Assembly: GCA_013115135.1 (NCBI GenBank)
Contig: JABANP010000224.1
Coordinates: 1-64,000 of the forward strand
Reading direction: 5' to 3'
Origin: Perkinsus olseni
Lineage: Eukaryota > Perkinsozoa > Perkinsida > Perkinsidae
Length of the DNA: 64,000 nt
The translations under genes were made by a program, and so were the position numbers. This document shows positions 56,056-64,000 of this stretch, in pieces. Each line of letters begins with the position of its first letter. Positions within the stretch are counted from its first letter, which is position 1. The notes beneath the pieces were generated by a model, which saw nothing but the letters and a program-made list of their open reading frames with translations, searched no databases and had not been told where the DNA came from.

Positions 56056-56077
56056 TTCGTGATTCACGAATCGTGAA
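56056..56077. repeat. 14-bp inverted-insertion footprint, core TTCGTGAA (exact)
   Basis: Exact form. The 8-mer fits nTnnnnAn. Confidence 0.95.
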
Positions 56078-56535
56078 TGACGGCTTCATTGTGAAGCGTG
56101 TACGAACTGTGAACTGAATCGAAAGTGTACGCCTTATCAGTGTACCAACTATTTGTGAACGTCGTACACTGTATGATATTGAAGTGTACTAGCTTAGGGT
56201 GTATCATCCCTCGGTGTTACTAGTGAGTCATCTTAATGAGCACTACGAAAATCAGCACGCTGCCATGATCAACAGTGACATCTCTCTATTAGGCTATAGC
56301 CAATATACTTCTTGAGCCCTGATAAGTGATGACCACAACCCTACCAAGACATTTCTGACCTATCCCCCCCAAAAACGAGGCTTTGACTAGTAGTCAATGG
56401 CTACGCTACATTTAGCTGGTCATCAAAAGGCGTTAACAACGTTAAACTCTTCGAACGCGTTATGGTGGAGCTTATCGTAGGCTACGGTCCATAACCACCA
56501 TCCACCGACTGCTCTCAATCAACTGCAACTAAACG

Positions 56536-56557
56536 CTAGCAACTTGCTAGTAGCAAG
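56536..56557. repeat. 14-bp inverted-insertion footprint, core CTAGCAAG (exact)
   Basis: Exact form. The 8-mer fits nTnnnnAn. Confidence 0.95.
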
Positions 56558-56663
56558 TTTTGAGCGAGACATGCATGCTGCTAGAGGGACCGTCCTTCAT
56601 CCAGAGAGAAATGCCATTAATTCATATTAGGACTCCGAAAGCTCCTCTCAGGTCCCTGAGAAC

Positions 56664-56685
56664 AACGGGTCACCCGTTTCGGGTG
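56664..56685. repeat. 14-bp inverted-insertion footprint, core AACGGGTG (1 mismatch)
   Basis: First base of the second X copy is changed. Confidence 0.88.
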
Positions 56686-56769
56686 AATCAAGGCCCCTTG
56701 AAATAGGGCCAAGTGAAACGGGAAGTGGCATTCCTGCCGGTGGACGAGCTGTCACCGAGAGCTCGAGCC

Positions 56770-56791
56770 GGTGGCCAGGCCACCGTGGCTT
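56770..56791. repeat. 14-bp inverted-insertion footprint, core GGTGGCCT (1 mismatch)
   Basis: Last base of the second X copy is changed (C to T). Confidence 0.88.
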
Positions 56792-56831
56792 ACCGCGGTT
56801 GTCGGCAACTGTTATCAGTGATACGGTGATA

Positions 56832-56863
56832 ACTAGTGTCACTAGTTATCACTAGTCTAGTGA
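56832..56863. repeat. Double inverted-insertion footprint, core ACTAGTGA
   Basis: bX, then the reverse-complement 8-mer TCACTAGT, TA, TCACTAGT again, then Xy: two inverted copies instead of one. Confidence 0.9.
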
Positions 56864-56889
56864 TAACTTAAGCGAGGTGAGTAACTACG

Positions 56890-56911
56890 GTGATAAGTTA
56901 TCGGTGATAAC
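56890..56911. repeat. 14-bp inverted-insertion footprint, core GTGATAAC (2 mismatches)
   Basis: Decayed form. Two changes at the end of the inverted copy. The 8-mer fits nTnnnnAn. Confidence 0.7.
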
Positions 56912-56948
56912 TTATCACCTAGTCGGGATTCTGCATTTTGGATGCCAC

Positions 56949-56978
56949 CTGACACGGTGTCAGGGTGTCAGTGACACC
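56949..56978. repeat. Double inverted-insertion footprint, core CTGACACC
   Basis: bX, GGTGTCAG twice in direct tandem, then Xy; exact throughout. Confidence 0.92.
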
Positions 56979-57222
56979 CGGCCGGACACGAAGAATCCCC
57001 AGAATCCGTCCCTTCAGTGAATGGGCCTTCACTGTCCGAGGAAGAGCTCGTGACGGAGCGAAAAGCAGCCAGCTCCCGAAAACAGACCGTATCGGCATGA
57101 GCTGCGCGTTCGTTCCTGAAGACAAAGCCGTCAGGCAGCTGACACTGTCAGGAACCATCGCTGACCCTCACGGTTTCATCATGAAACTGTTATGCTGTGC
57201 CATTCCGAGATCAGGCTTGTAG
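56965..57222 (+). other. Diverged repeat segment B with possible coding frame
   Basis: Paralog of 53521-53775 (SSQLPKTDRIGMSCAFVPED). The upstream end overlaps a double footprint, so the two paralogs have different 5' sequence. Confidence 0.4.
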
Positions 57223-57312
57223 TGATCTCCTCCTCAGTCTTCATCTCCTTGGTGGAGGCCAGATCTTGGCGTCTCTTTCTCAGAAAGTTGGCATAGGGAG
57301 TGGCGGAGGAGA

Positions 57313-57367
57313 GTGACTCTATGTCACATAACACAGAGCTGCTCTGTGTTATGTGACATAGAGTCAC
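57313..57367. repeat. Perfect odd palindrome, 27-bp arms, 1-nt spacer
   Basis: Arms 57313-57339 and 57341-57367, no mismatch, single T between. The longest palindrome in the window. Confidence 0.97.
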
Positions 57368-57548
57368 CCTCTGTCAGAGCCCGTTAGAGCAATGTCAGGG
57401 CTTGGGCGGTCATGTTCGCGGATGATGGGGCAATTTGGGTGCTTCAATGGCGCCCTATGCACCTCTTTCGATCAAGCACCCCACTGAGTGGGTCCCACTC
57501 TCTCAGACGGCACTGCGTCACGTGATCGTCACGTGGCACGCAGTCTGC

Positions 57549-57570
57549 GTGATCATTGATCACTGATCAT
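57549..57570. repeat. 14-bp inverted-insertion footprint, core GTGATCAT (1 mismatch)
   Basis: X = TGATCA is itself palindromic, so this one is less diagnostic. The final base does not complement the first linker. Confidence 0.65.
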
Positions 57571-57757
57571 AATCTGTGTTACCTCCGCAGCATCTTCTGG
57601 GCTCGCGGTTGGGTTCCGCTTCTTAAGAACGAGGAAGGCCGCGTGAAGCCTAACGGTCTATTAACGGCAGGTGCTCCGCTCCCTTGTGGGTTGACAGACA
57701 TTGACTAAACCCAACAATTGCAGAACTTGAGACAGACTGGGTTGCACCAATTTCATC

Positions 57758-57786
57758 AATACTGGTCGCACTGTGCGACCAGTATT
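57758..57786. repeat. Perfect odd palindrome, 14-bp arms, 1-nt spacer
   Basis: Arms 57758-57771 and 57773-57786 around T. TCGCACA, the expected closing half of a footprint, reappears a few bases further right (about 57795), so this may be a complex event. Confidence 0.92.
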
Positions 57787-57896
57787 GCTGCGACTCGCAC
57801 AACAACCAACCAGTGTTACCATAGCTGAAAGGGTGCACGTAAGCACAATGAGATTGGGAGATAGACAACAACAAGACATTCCTCTAACAGTCGTTA

Positions 57897-57918
57897 GCTG
57901 TCGCCGACAGTCTGTCGG
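57897..57918. repeat. 14-bp inverted-insertion footprint, core GCTGTCGG (1 mismatch)
   Basis: Mismatch at the base that should complement b. Confidence 0.85.
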
Positions 57919-58138
57919 CACGATCAGATACGTGAGCGAGAACAAGCCTTATACGAAAAGTCGAAATTCCACCAGCGTGAAGTATTAGGAGCTTGGGCTC
58001 TGAGTTCACGATCCTAGGGTCCCTAGGGCTTGTTCAACAGAGCCATTCTGAAACTCGGAATCAACCCGAGTAACCCGCTTGAGTCGGAATCGTGGTGAGA
58101 AGGGGAGAAAGGGTCACCCGCGAGAGTAGCCCAGCGCG

Positions 58139-58160
58139 GCAACCACTGGTTGCCAACCAG
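58139..58160. repeat. 14-bp inverted-insertion footprint, core GCAACCAG (exact)
   Basis: Exact form. Confidence 0.95.
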
Positions 58161-58251
58161 TATCACGAGGGCTATTATGCAAGGCTGGGCTCGTGAAAAA
58201 TCTCTGGTTGTAACCCAGACGGAGGGGTCCAGCGAGGGAGTCGGCCTTCTA

Positions 58252-58273
58252 GTGGCAAGTTGCCACTGACAGC
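58252..58273. repeat. 14-bp inverted-insertion footprint, core GTGGCAAC (2 mismatches)
   Basis: Two transitions in the last X copy. The 8-mer fits nTnnnnAn. Confidence 0.7.
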
Positions 58274-58331
58274 GGTCCGCGCTAAGTCGGCACGCGTCAC
58301 TCGTTTCTTTCCTGCAGAGTCAGAGGTCTCA

Positions 58332-58342
58332 GGTTCGATTCC
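58332..58342 (+). repeat. tRNA-like B-box fragment
   Basis: GGTTCGATTCC on the plus strand followed by CCACGCATGACGTTT, the same 3' sequence type as the minus-strand element at 4695. No clean acceptor stem. Confidence 0.4.
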
Positions 58343-58847
58343 CACGCATGACGTTTCCGTTAAAACCGTGATCATGAAGCCCTTCGTTGAATGCTTCTTC
58401 AAAAGGGAGACCTGAGGTTCTTAGCGGATCGCCAGTGTGTTTTCTCCGGGCTAAGTGGAGACCCCCGGGGACTCCCTTACCTGGAGGAAACCCTTCGAAA
58501 CATCGCCCTGTTTAACCGGCACGCAAGTAAGTTACGTCGCATAGGTCTGTCGCTGGAGTCTAGCGGCTGGTCAAGCGCGGTTTGTCGTCACTGATAGCCG
58601 GGCCGGGTACGAGACACGTCGAGGGGGTCACTCATGAGAATGGGTAAGGCACGAGTGATGGTGAATGATGGCAGTGTTATCATGGCACGTTGAGAGCATT
58701 TCTTTTGATGAGAGCCTTCTTTATATTCATTTGGAATTCTCCTCATTATGACCCTCCCCCATCAGCTGGAAGTCTCGCTTGCGCCCATGTCTTCACGCGT
58801 CCCATCATCACAGGTTTTGGTTTCTTCTTCTTCTTTCCTCGTCTATA

Positions 58848-61800
58848 ATGGCCCCTGCTCATCTACCGTCGATACTATTAGCGCTTCCACCAGTACCGGA
58901 AGGCTTCCAAGACGAAGTAGTTGGTACGATAGATCTCCGAACGAGACGGGTGGAGCCCGCGGGAAGGAGGTAATGAGGGCGAAGAGTGTTCATGCCCATC
59001 AAAGTAGCTGTGCGCTCTGAGAGGGGTTTCGCTGATTCGGGTCCTCATAAATTTGATGGTTTTTTGTTGGGCGTTCAAAATTATTCGTCTTCTTCGTGGT
59101 GGATAACTGATAACAGATAACTGATATCGTTGCGGTAGACCAGGCGATCGGAAAATTTCCCCGAGAATTCGAAAAATTTTTTGTGTGAGACCTCTGAGCT
59201 TGTGTTCGCTTTTTCGTTCGACGGAAGCACACGGCGTGATCAGTTTCCACCGTGTCTGGGAGAAACCTCGGCTGAGTCGGAGCGAACGGAAAGAAGGCGC
59301 ATAAAGGAGGGTCGGAGACGCCCGAGTCGAGTGCAGAGAGTAAGCAGTTCTCATAAGGTTTATGTTCTTTGGTATCGTATGGTTTCGCACACAACTCCTC
59401 ATCCTGTATTTTAGTGTGAGTTCCGTTTGTTTTGGTATTCAGAAGTGGTGTAGTGAGTGTTTTTATGAAGGTACCAGCGAGGAGCCGTCATCTCGGAGTG
59501 GCTGGTCGGCCAAGAGGAAGGCTAAGAAGCCTGTGGGGGAGCAGCTGAAGTTAAACAAGGTTCTTGAAGGGTAGTCAAGATTCTTCCTGTTTACTCGTCT
59601 GCTTGACCCTTCGTAGCAGTTTGCGGTCGCGGCCTCGAGATGCTTTCGTGAGAATCGGTCGGTGATCTCGGTACAGTGGTTTTTCTCTTTTGTCAAAATG
59701 CCAGTGGCTCCGAAGCTAAGTTTCTGTACTCTTCGAGGCATGTAGATTACACGGTGTAGTCGTGATATAGACAACTCGTTGTTTCTCCGTTTTAATGGCT
59801 CGGGAATTTTACGGATGGCTGTGGGAAGCATTCTGTGTCCGGTTTCAGGTTGAATCTTTACGACATCCTCAAGGTCAGCCCGACGGCTACTCAGGACCAG
59901 ATCAAGAAATCTTATCGACGTACTGATCTGTTCGTCCAAGCGCCACTTTTCAAATCGTATGTGGCATTTTCGCGTCGAAATTTTCGGACTCAAGCAAGCA
60001 AGCATGTCTGAACTACCCACAATTGATTGGCCTGTGCTGCTTGCGGGCGCTGTTTGTTTGTCTGGTAGAGGCTGTTGGTGCGCGTTTTACTGGTGGCTCG
60101 TGTAATCTACCAAGCCGGAGGTTTACAACTTAAAAGAAACTTTTGAAGTCGCTCCTCCGTCTCATGTATATGGTGATGTAGGGGCGCAGTCGTAGTCTGT
60201 TGGGAATCTCGTGGCGCGCGAAGTTGGATGGGCTCGTAGGTCTTGTACTTGAGCATCATCCGGATAAGAAGAAAGGAAGTGCAGAGGAAGAGGAAGAGAA
60301 GCTGATATTCCTCCGGATACAGGTGGGAATATCTTGAGGTCGAGCCTGCAAGATACAAAATAGGTCTGGTTGTTAGGAAGCTTTTGAAGTCCTCTCCGAC
60401 GAGCGTCGTCGTAAGCAGTACGATTCTTCCTTACCGTTCGACGAGACAATACCGACGGAATTGGAAGAGGGGGAGGATTTCTATGAGGTTATAAGGGGGC
60501 GGGGTGCAAAGAAAATACATCCAGAAATAGGGCCAGTATTGCATGTGGCATAGTGGCCTCACTTTTTGCATGTGACGTTTTCTGCAGTAGTGTCTTGGGA
60601 GTCCTTCTCCGGCGTACGCTTCGTCATCGATCACCTGATCGATTCGCATATCTTTAGGTGTTCGGTCCTGTTTTCGACTCGAACGCGAGGTGGAGCAATC
60701 GACGTCCAGTTCCGAGGCTTGGAGATGACTCAACAGATCTCAACAAGGTAATTTCGTGGCGCGCGAGAAAAATTTTCCCCGGGGAGTAGGAGGAAAACTT
60801 CACCTGCGTGAGTCGCGAAGTGGTGCCATTTGGTTGTATTTTGATCGAACCGTGGGTAAGAATGCCTCTGGACCCTTAAATTCCGGTTGCTGCGGTTTCG
60901 GTTCTCATCCGTTGTTGTTGGTATTTGGGAACGTGGACACTGTATTTCTGATGAAATATTTTCTGAAAAATGTAATCTCTGTTTTCTGTTTTTCGGCTCG
61001 TCTTTGGAGGTGACGGATCCTCACGAGAGGAGACGTTCAGTTTTGTAATAGTCTGTGGGAATTTGCAGGGGTCATCGAGCGTTGGATGAGAGATCGTTGA
61101 GAGCGAGAGATTCAGTCGTCCTGGCGTGGTGGATATTTTTTCCGGTCTTGATGTGATGCCTGCCCGCTGTGCTGTTCTCTTGCATGTATTTTGTGGCGCG
61201 CGGTCATGATTGTGTATCATTCAGGTGAAGCGCTTCTATCACTTCTGGATGAACTTTGATTCGTGGCGAGACTTCTCCCAGCACGATGAGTACGATGTGG
61301 CTGATGCGAGCTGTCGAGAGGAGCGGAGATGGGTTGAGCGACAGAATCAGAGGGTACTCTAAGCTGACCTGCTTTGCATCTTCCCTCGCTTCGACCGAAG
61401 ATATGCTCGACGAGTGATGGAATCTCTTTTTCAGATTCGCCGCAAGTACGAGACCGCCGAAGCTTCGAGAGTGAGGAAGTTAGTGGAGTCGGCTATGCAG
61501 TAGTAATGGGAATCTGTCCGTACCAAATTTCCACCAAATCATGGCTCATCGTCTAGGCGGAACATCACGTTGCTAACGATAAATGGTGGTAGTTCTAGAG
61601 TGCACAAAGCTTTCTAGAATTTCGCTTCTTAATTCGGTTTAATGGGTGGAATTCCACTTTCAGTGTCGATCGTGGCTTCGTCGTGACTCGTAGCTTTCCC
61701 GCAACCGCAGCTAGATCTGCTACTTTTCTTGGTGATGGCTTGGCGAGACTCTCATCATCACCATCATCATCATCGTCGTTCAAGGTTGGACCCTCGTTTG

Positions 61801-64000
61801 TTGCGGGAGAAGGAGGACGAACGAAGGGTGAAGGAACTGCAGCAGAAAGAAAAGGAGGACAAGAGGAAACAAAAACTTGAGTAGTGTCTTGGCAGGAATC
61901 TCTTGCTTCGAGAAATTATCGGGATTTTGGGGATTTGTGGTACGGTCACAGTGTGGAACTCTCCAACCTCGTGTAGGAGCTAGCTCGGTAATTTCGCGAC
62001 TCGACGTGAGTGGGAAATTGCTTATGGCGTGATCGTCAGGTGGATTCTGTCAGGCTCAGGGACCATCAGGTCTCTCGCCTTCGTCTTCTTCGATTGTGTT
62101 AATGGGTTTTGATTGTTCAGAGAGGAGGAAGCCGAGAGACGGCGAAAGGCGGCGGAGGAGATGGAGGCTGAGAAACGGAAAGAGGAGGAGAAGAAGAAGG
62201 AAAAAGAGGAGCGGGAGCGTCTGAAGAAGATACGACAGGTAGTGAGAGGCTGTCGGTGGCGATATCAGTTCGCGGGTAATCGATACCAGTGCTGTATCAT
62301 GTGTTTAATTCTTCACGGATTGACTGCTCCGTTAAGAGCTGATAGAGGTCTAGGGTTCGAGCGGGATACCTAATGCTATCAGGTAACGTGCCTGCACTTC
62401 TGGTGGTAGACTGATCGATCATTTGGGCGTGCGCGTATTGAAATTTGGTATTTGCTGGGCGAGAAATGCATGAGAGGTGCTTGTAACTTTTTCTCCCATT
62501 CAGACCGTTCGTAACGTCTATAAGAGCAGTTGTGATACAGTAGACCAAGAGACGTTAAAGAAGGTAGTACTGGGCCATGGTGGTCACCTAGGGTGGGTTA
62601 GCCTGTGGAGAGAGGGAACAGCTAGATGCGATCATCTTGTTCGGACTTAGTGTGTTTTGGACTTTCTTGGGCGCGCCTTGCTTTTAAGGGTGCTAGGAGA
62701 CGCCCTGTTCAGTTCATAGAATTACTGAGCCTGGCGCAGTGTTATGAGAATTCGTCCCTTGCAAAGGCGATGGGTGGATTCGAACCCGGGTCCTTCGCTG
62801 ATGTATCTATCTCCTTGAACTGTTGAGCTATTTCTGCGTTGTCTCAGTTGCTGTTGGAGCTCACGGCGCCGCAACTGGAGAAGTTTGCGACTAAGGCCGA
62901 ATCACTTGCGCAGGACGGCGGGAAGCTAAAGGCGATGTAACTTGGTTTTGGCCGGTGGCTCGAATCCTTTGCGGTGCGTGAAGATTCGCGGAGAAAAATC
63001 GAACAGTTACAGGCTGGTCTGTCACCGCGGACGCGAGGCCCAGCGGAGCGAAGCGAAATTTTGTATTGCATTTTTCAGGTTTGACGCTGCGTTGGATCAT
63101 GTGCTGCAAGCTAAGAAGAAGAGCGTGAAACACGTTGCGAGTGCTGCCAAGACTAATAAACATGGTAAAAAGCCGAGGGGTGGATTCGAACCCGGGGACC
63201 TCCTATACGTGGACCGTATTGATGGTAGGTAAAGTTGGTGCCCCCTGGTCATTGGATGAGGTCCACATGTTGGCGAAGGGGCAGCAAAAATACAAAGTCG
63301 GATATGCTGGACGGTGGAAGGCCATTGCTCAGTTCTTGCAAGCTGCGGGATTTGATAGGACTGCTAATGAGGTAATCTTCTCGAGTAATTGTGAAACTCA
63401 GAATCGTTTTTTTTTCACGTGAGATGCGGTTCCAGGATCGATTCTGAGTTTCGGAATTGGTTTATCGAACGATTTCAAAAAGCATGTGTTCAGCGGCTCA
63501 CTTGGCCGGATGCGCTGGGGTTGTATATCTCCAAATTTTTCTTTCCCGACCGGTGAAATTTGCGCTCCTCAGAAATGACTTTCTGGAAGTTCATGATCGC
63601 TTCGTCTGTAGCCGTAGCGTGAGACCGATCGGGGCTGCTAGTCGGAATCCCTTATCCTGGAAAATCCTGATCAGAACCACCATCGGCTGAATGTCGAATC
63701 GGGCTGCTCTGTCCTCATCATCCTCTGGCGTCTCAGGTCATCGCGCAGACTAGGCTGATGGCCACTCCCCGAGTATCTCAAGAATCAGAAGGCTGAGGAA
63801 AAACAGGAGCCGGCGAGCTCGAAATCGGAGGTAGTTTCATCGTTCCTGGGAAGACGGTTTTTATACAGTACAGCAAGCATTTGGCGTTGAATATTTCGAT
63901 CGATTAACGTAGTATTGTGTGTGTTTTCCATTTTGTTCACCCCAGCTCTGAATTGGATTCCATTCGACGACGGCTGGTGAAATTTCTCGCGAGTTCGAGT
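58848..64000 (+). CDS. DNAJC2: Zuotin/DNAJC2 (MPP11), multi-exon, continues past window
   Basis: Exons inferred from GT-AG sites and frame: 58848-~58968 (ends RRVEPAGRR), 59444-59570, 59849-59919 ([20 protein letters not shown]), 60240-60322 (HHPDK, the HPD motif), 60377-60487 ([16 protein letters not shown]), 60658-60747 ([20 protein letters not shown]), 61225-61353 ([16 protein letters not shown]), 61435-61499, 61785-61880, 62121-62238 (charged coiled coil), 62504-62563, 62848-62936, 63079-63164, 63229-63371 (SANT/Myb, [17 protein letters not shown]), 63737-63830. Zuotin is a ribosome-bound J-protein that, with its Hsp70 partner, helps nascent chains fold. The order J domain, zuotin homology domain, charged helix, SANT matches the family. 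An extra C at 63767-63770 (CCCC) breaks the frame in the last visible exon. The second SANT repeat is beyond the edge. Confidence 0.85.
60531..60560 (-). repeat. Dispersed intronic repeat (shared with GT copy B)
   Basis: In zuotin intron 5. The 20-mer on the minus strand (60550-60531) is identical to 29406-29425 in an intron of GT copy B, with more similarity to the left of it there. Confidence 0.85.
62776..62830 (-). repeat. tRNA-like SINE in a zuotin intron
   Basis: The minus strand has A-box TAGCTCAACAG (62820-62830) and B-box GGTTCGAATCC (62776-62786), both consensus. The flanking acceptor sequences do not pair. Intron 62564-62847, antisense to the gene. Confidence 0.55.
63165..63228 (-). 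repeat. 64-nt intron made largely of a tRNA-like fragment
   Basis: The whole intron between SANT-proximal exons spans 64 nt and contains GGTTCGAATCC on the minus strand (63182-63192) with flanking CCCCGG and CCACCCC, leaving little else than splice sites. Confidence 0.55.

Noticed and set aside
45297..58273. Explaining the 22-bp units as random polymerase snap-back (template switching)
   Set aside because: It could make single cases, but not a constant 6-1-6-1-6 size with complementing end bases and a symmetric T2/A7 bias. Kept only as the alternative.

Overview
The window is nuclear DNA of a protist. Genes are cut by many short GT-AG introns (about 36 to 500 nt), both strands are used, and paralogs lie in tandem. 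The products (zuotin/DNAJC2, PIG-V, a glutaminyl cyclase, a DNA 3'-phosphatase, AAAP transporters, GT31-like glycosyltransferases) are eukaryotic. An alveolate such as Perkinsus would fit, but that is inference: no rRNA or spliced leader was found to prove it.

Layout. 1-10.6 kb: two tandem ~4.2 kb copies of a block carrying a secreted S41/CPAF-like peptidase gene (minus strand), the first frameshifted. 10.8-17.8 kb: three AAAP/SLC38-type amino-acid transporters (minus), the middle one intact. 18-24 kb: a putative membrane protein, a TPP1/PNKP-type DNA 3'-phosphatase, a membrane-anchored glutaminyl cyclase and an acidic EF-hand protein (all minus). 24.9-38.4 kb: four tandem multi-exon GT31-like glycosyltransferase genes (plus), with patches of near identity. 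39.4-43.4 kb: a second glycosyltransferase-like gene, an intact intronless PIG-V and a small membrane protein (minus). 45-58.4 kb: an accessory region with three tandem copies of a tiny six-cysteine secreted peptide gene, a fourth decayed copy and a truncated gag-RT retroelement inserted between copies 1 and 2. 58.8-64 kb: a DNAJC2/zuotin gene of at least 15 exons running off the right edge.

The most unusual signal is in 45-58.4 kb, with two cases at 5.2-5.7 kb. A single 22-bp architecture recurs at 31 places. An ancestral 8-mer bXy (b and y single bases, X six bases) has become bX + reverse complement of the whole 8-mer + Xy, a net gain of exactly 14 bp. Comparison of the tandem paralogs shows empty sites, so these are insertions. 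The geometry is what would result if the two hairpin-capped ends left by a hAT-type transposon with 8-bp target duplications were opened at the far end of the duplication and annealed. The 8-mers are also enriched for the hAT pattern nTnnnnAn. No transposase is visible here.

Other themes: antisense tRNA-like fragments and several short dispersed motifs sit in introns; single-base frameshifts recur in otherwise conserved genes; and one patch of the duplicated peptidase, just after the catalytic serine, is about 30% diverged while the rest is nearly identical.
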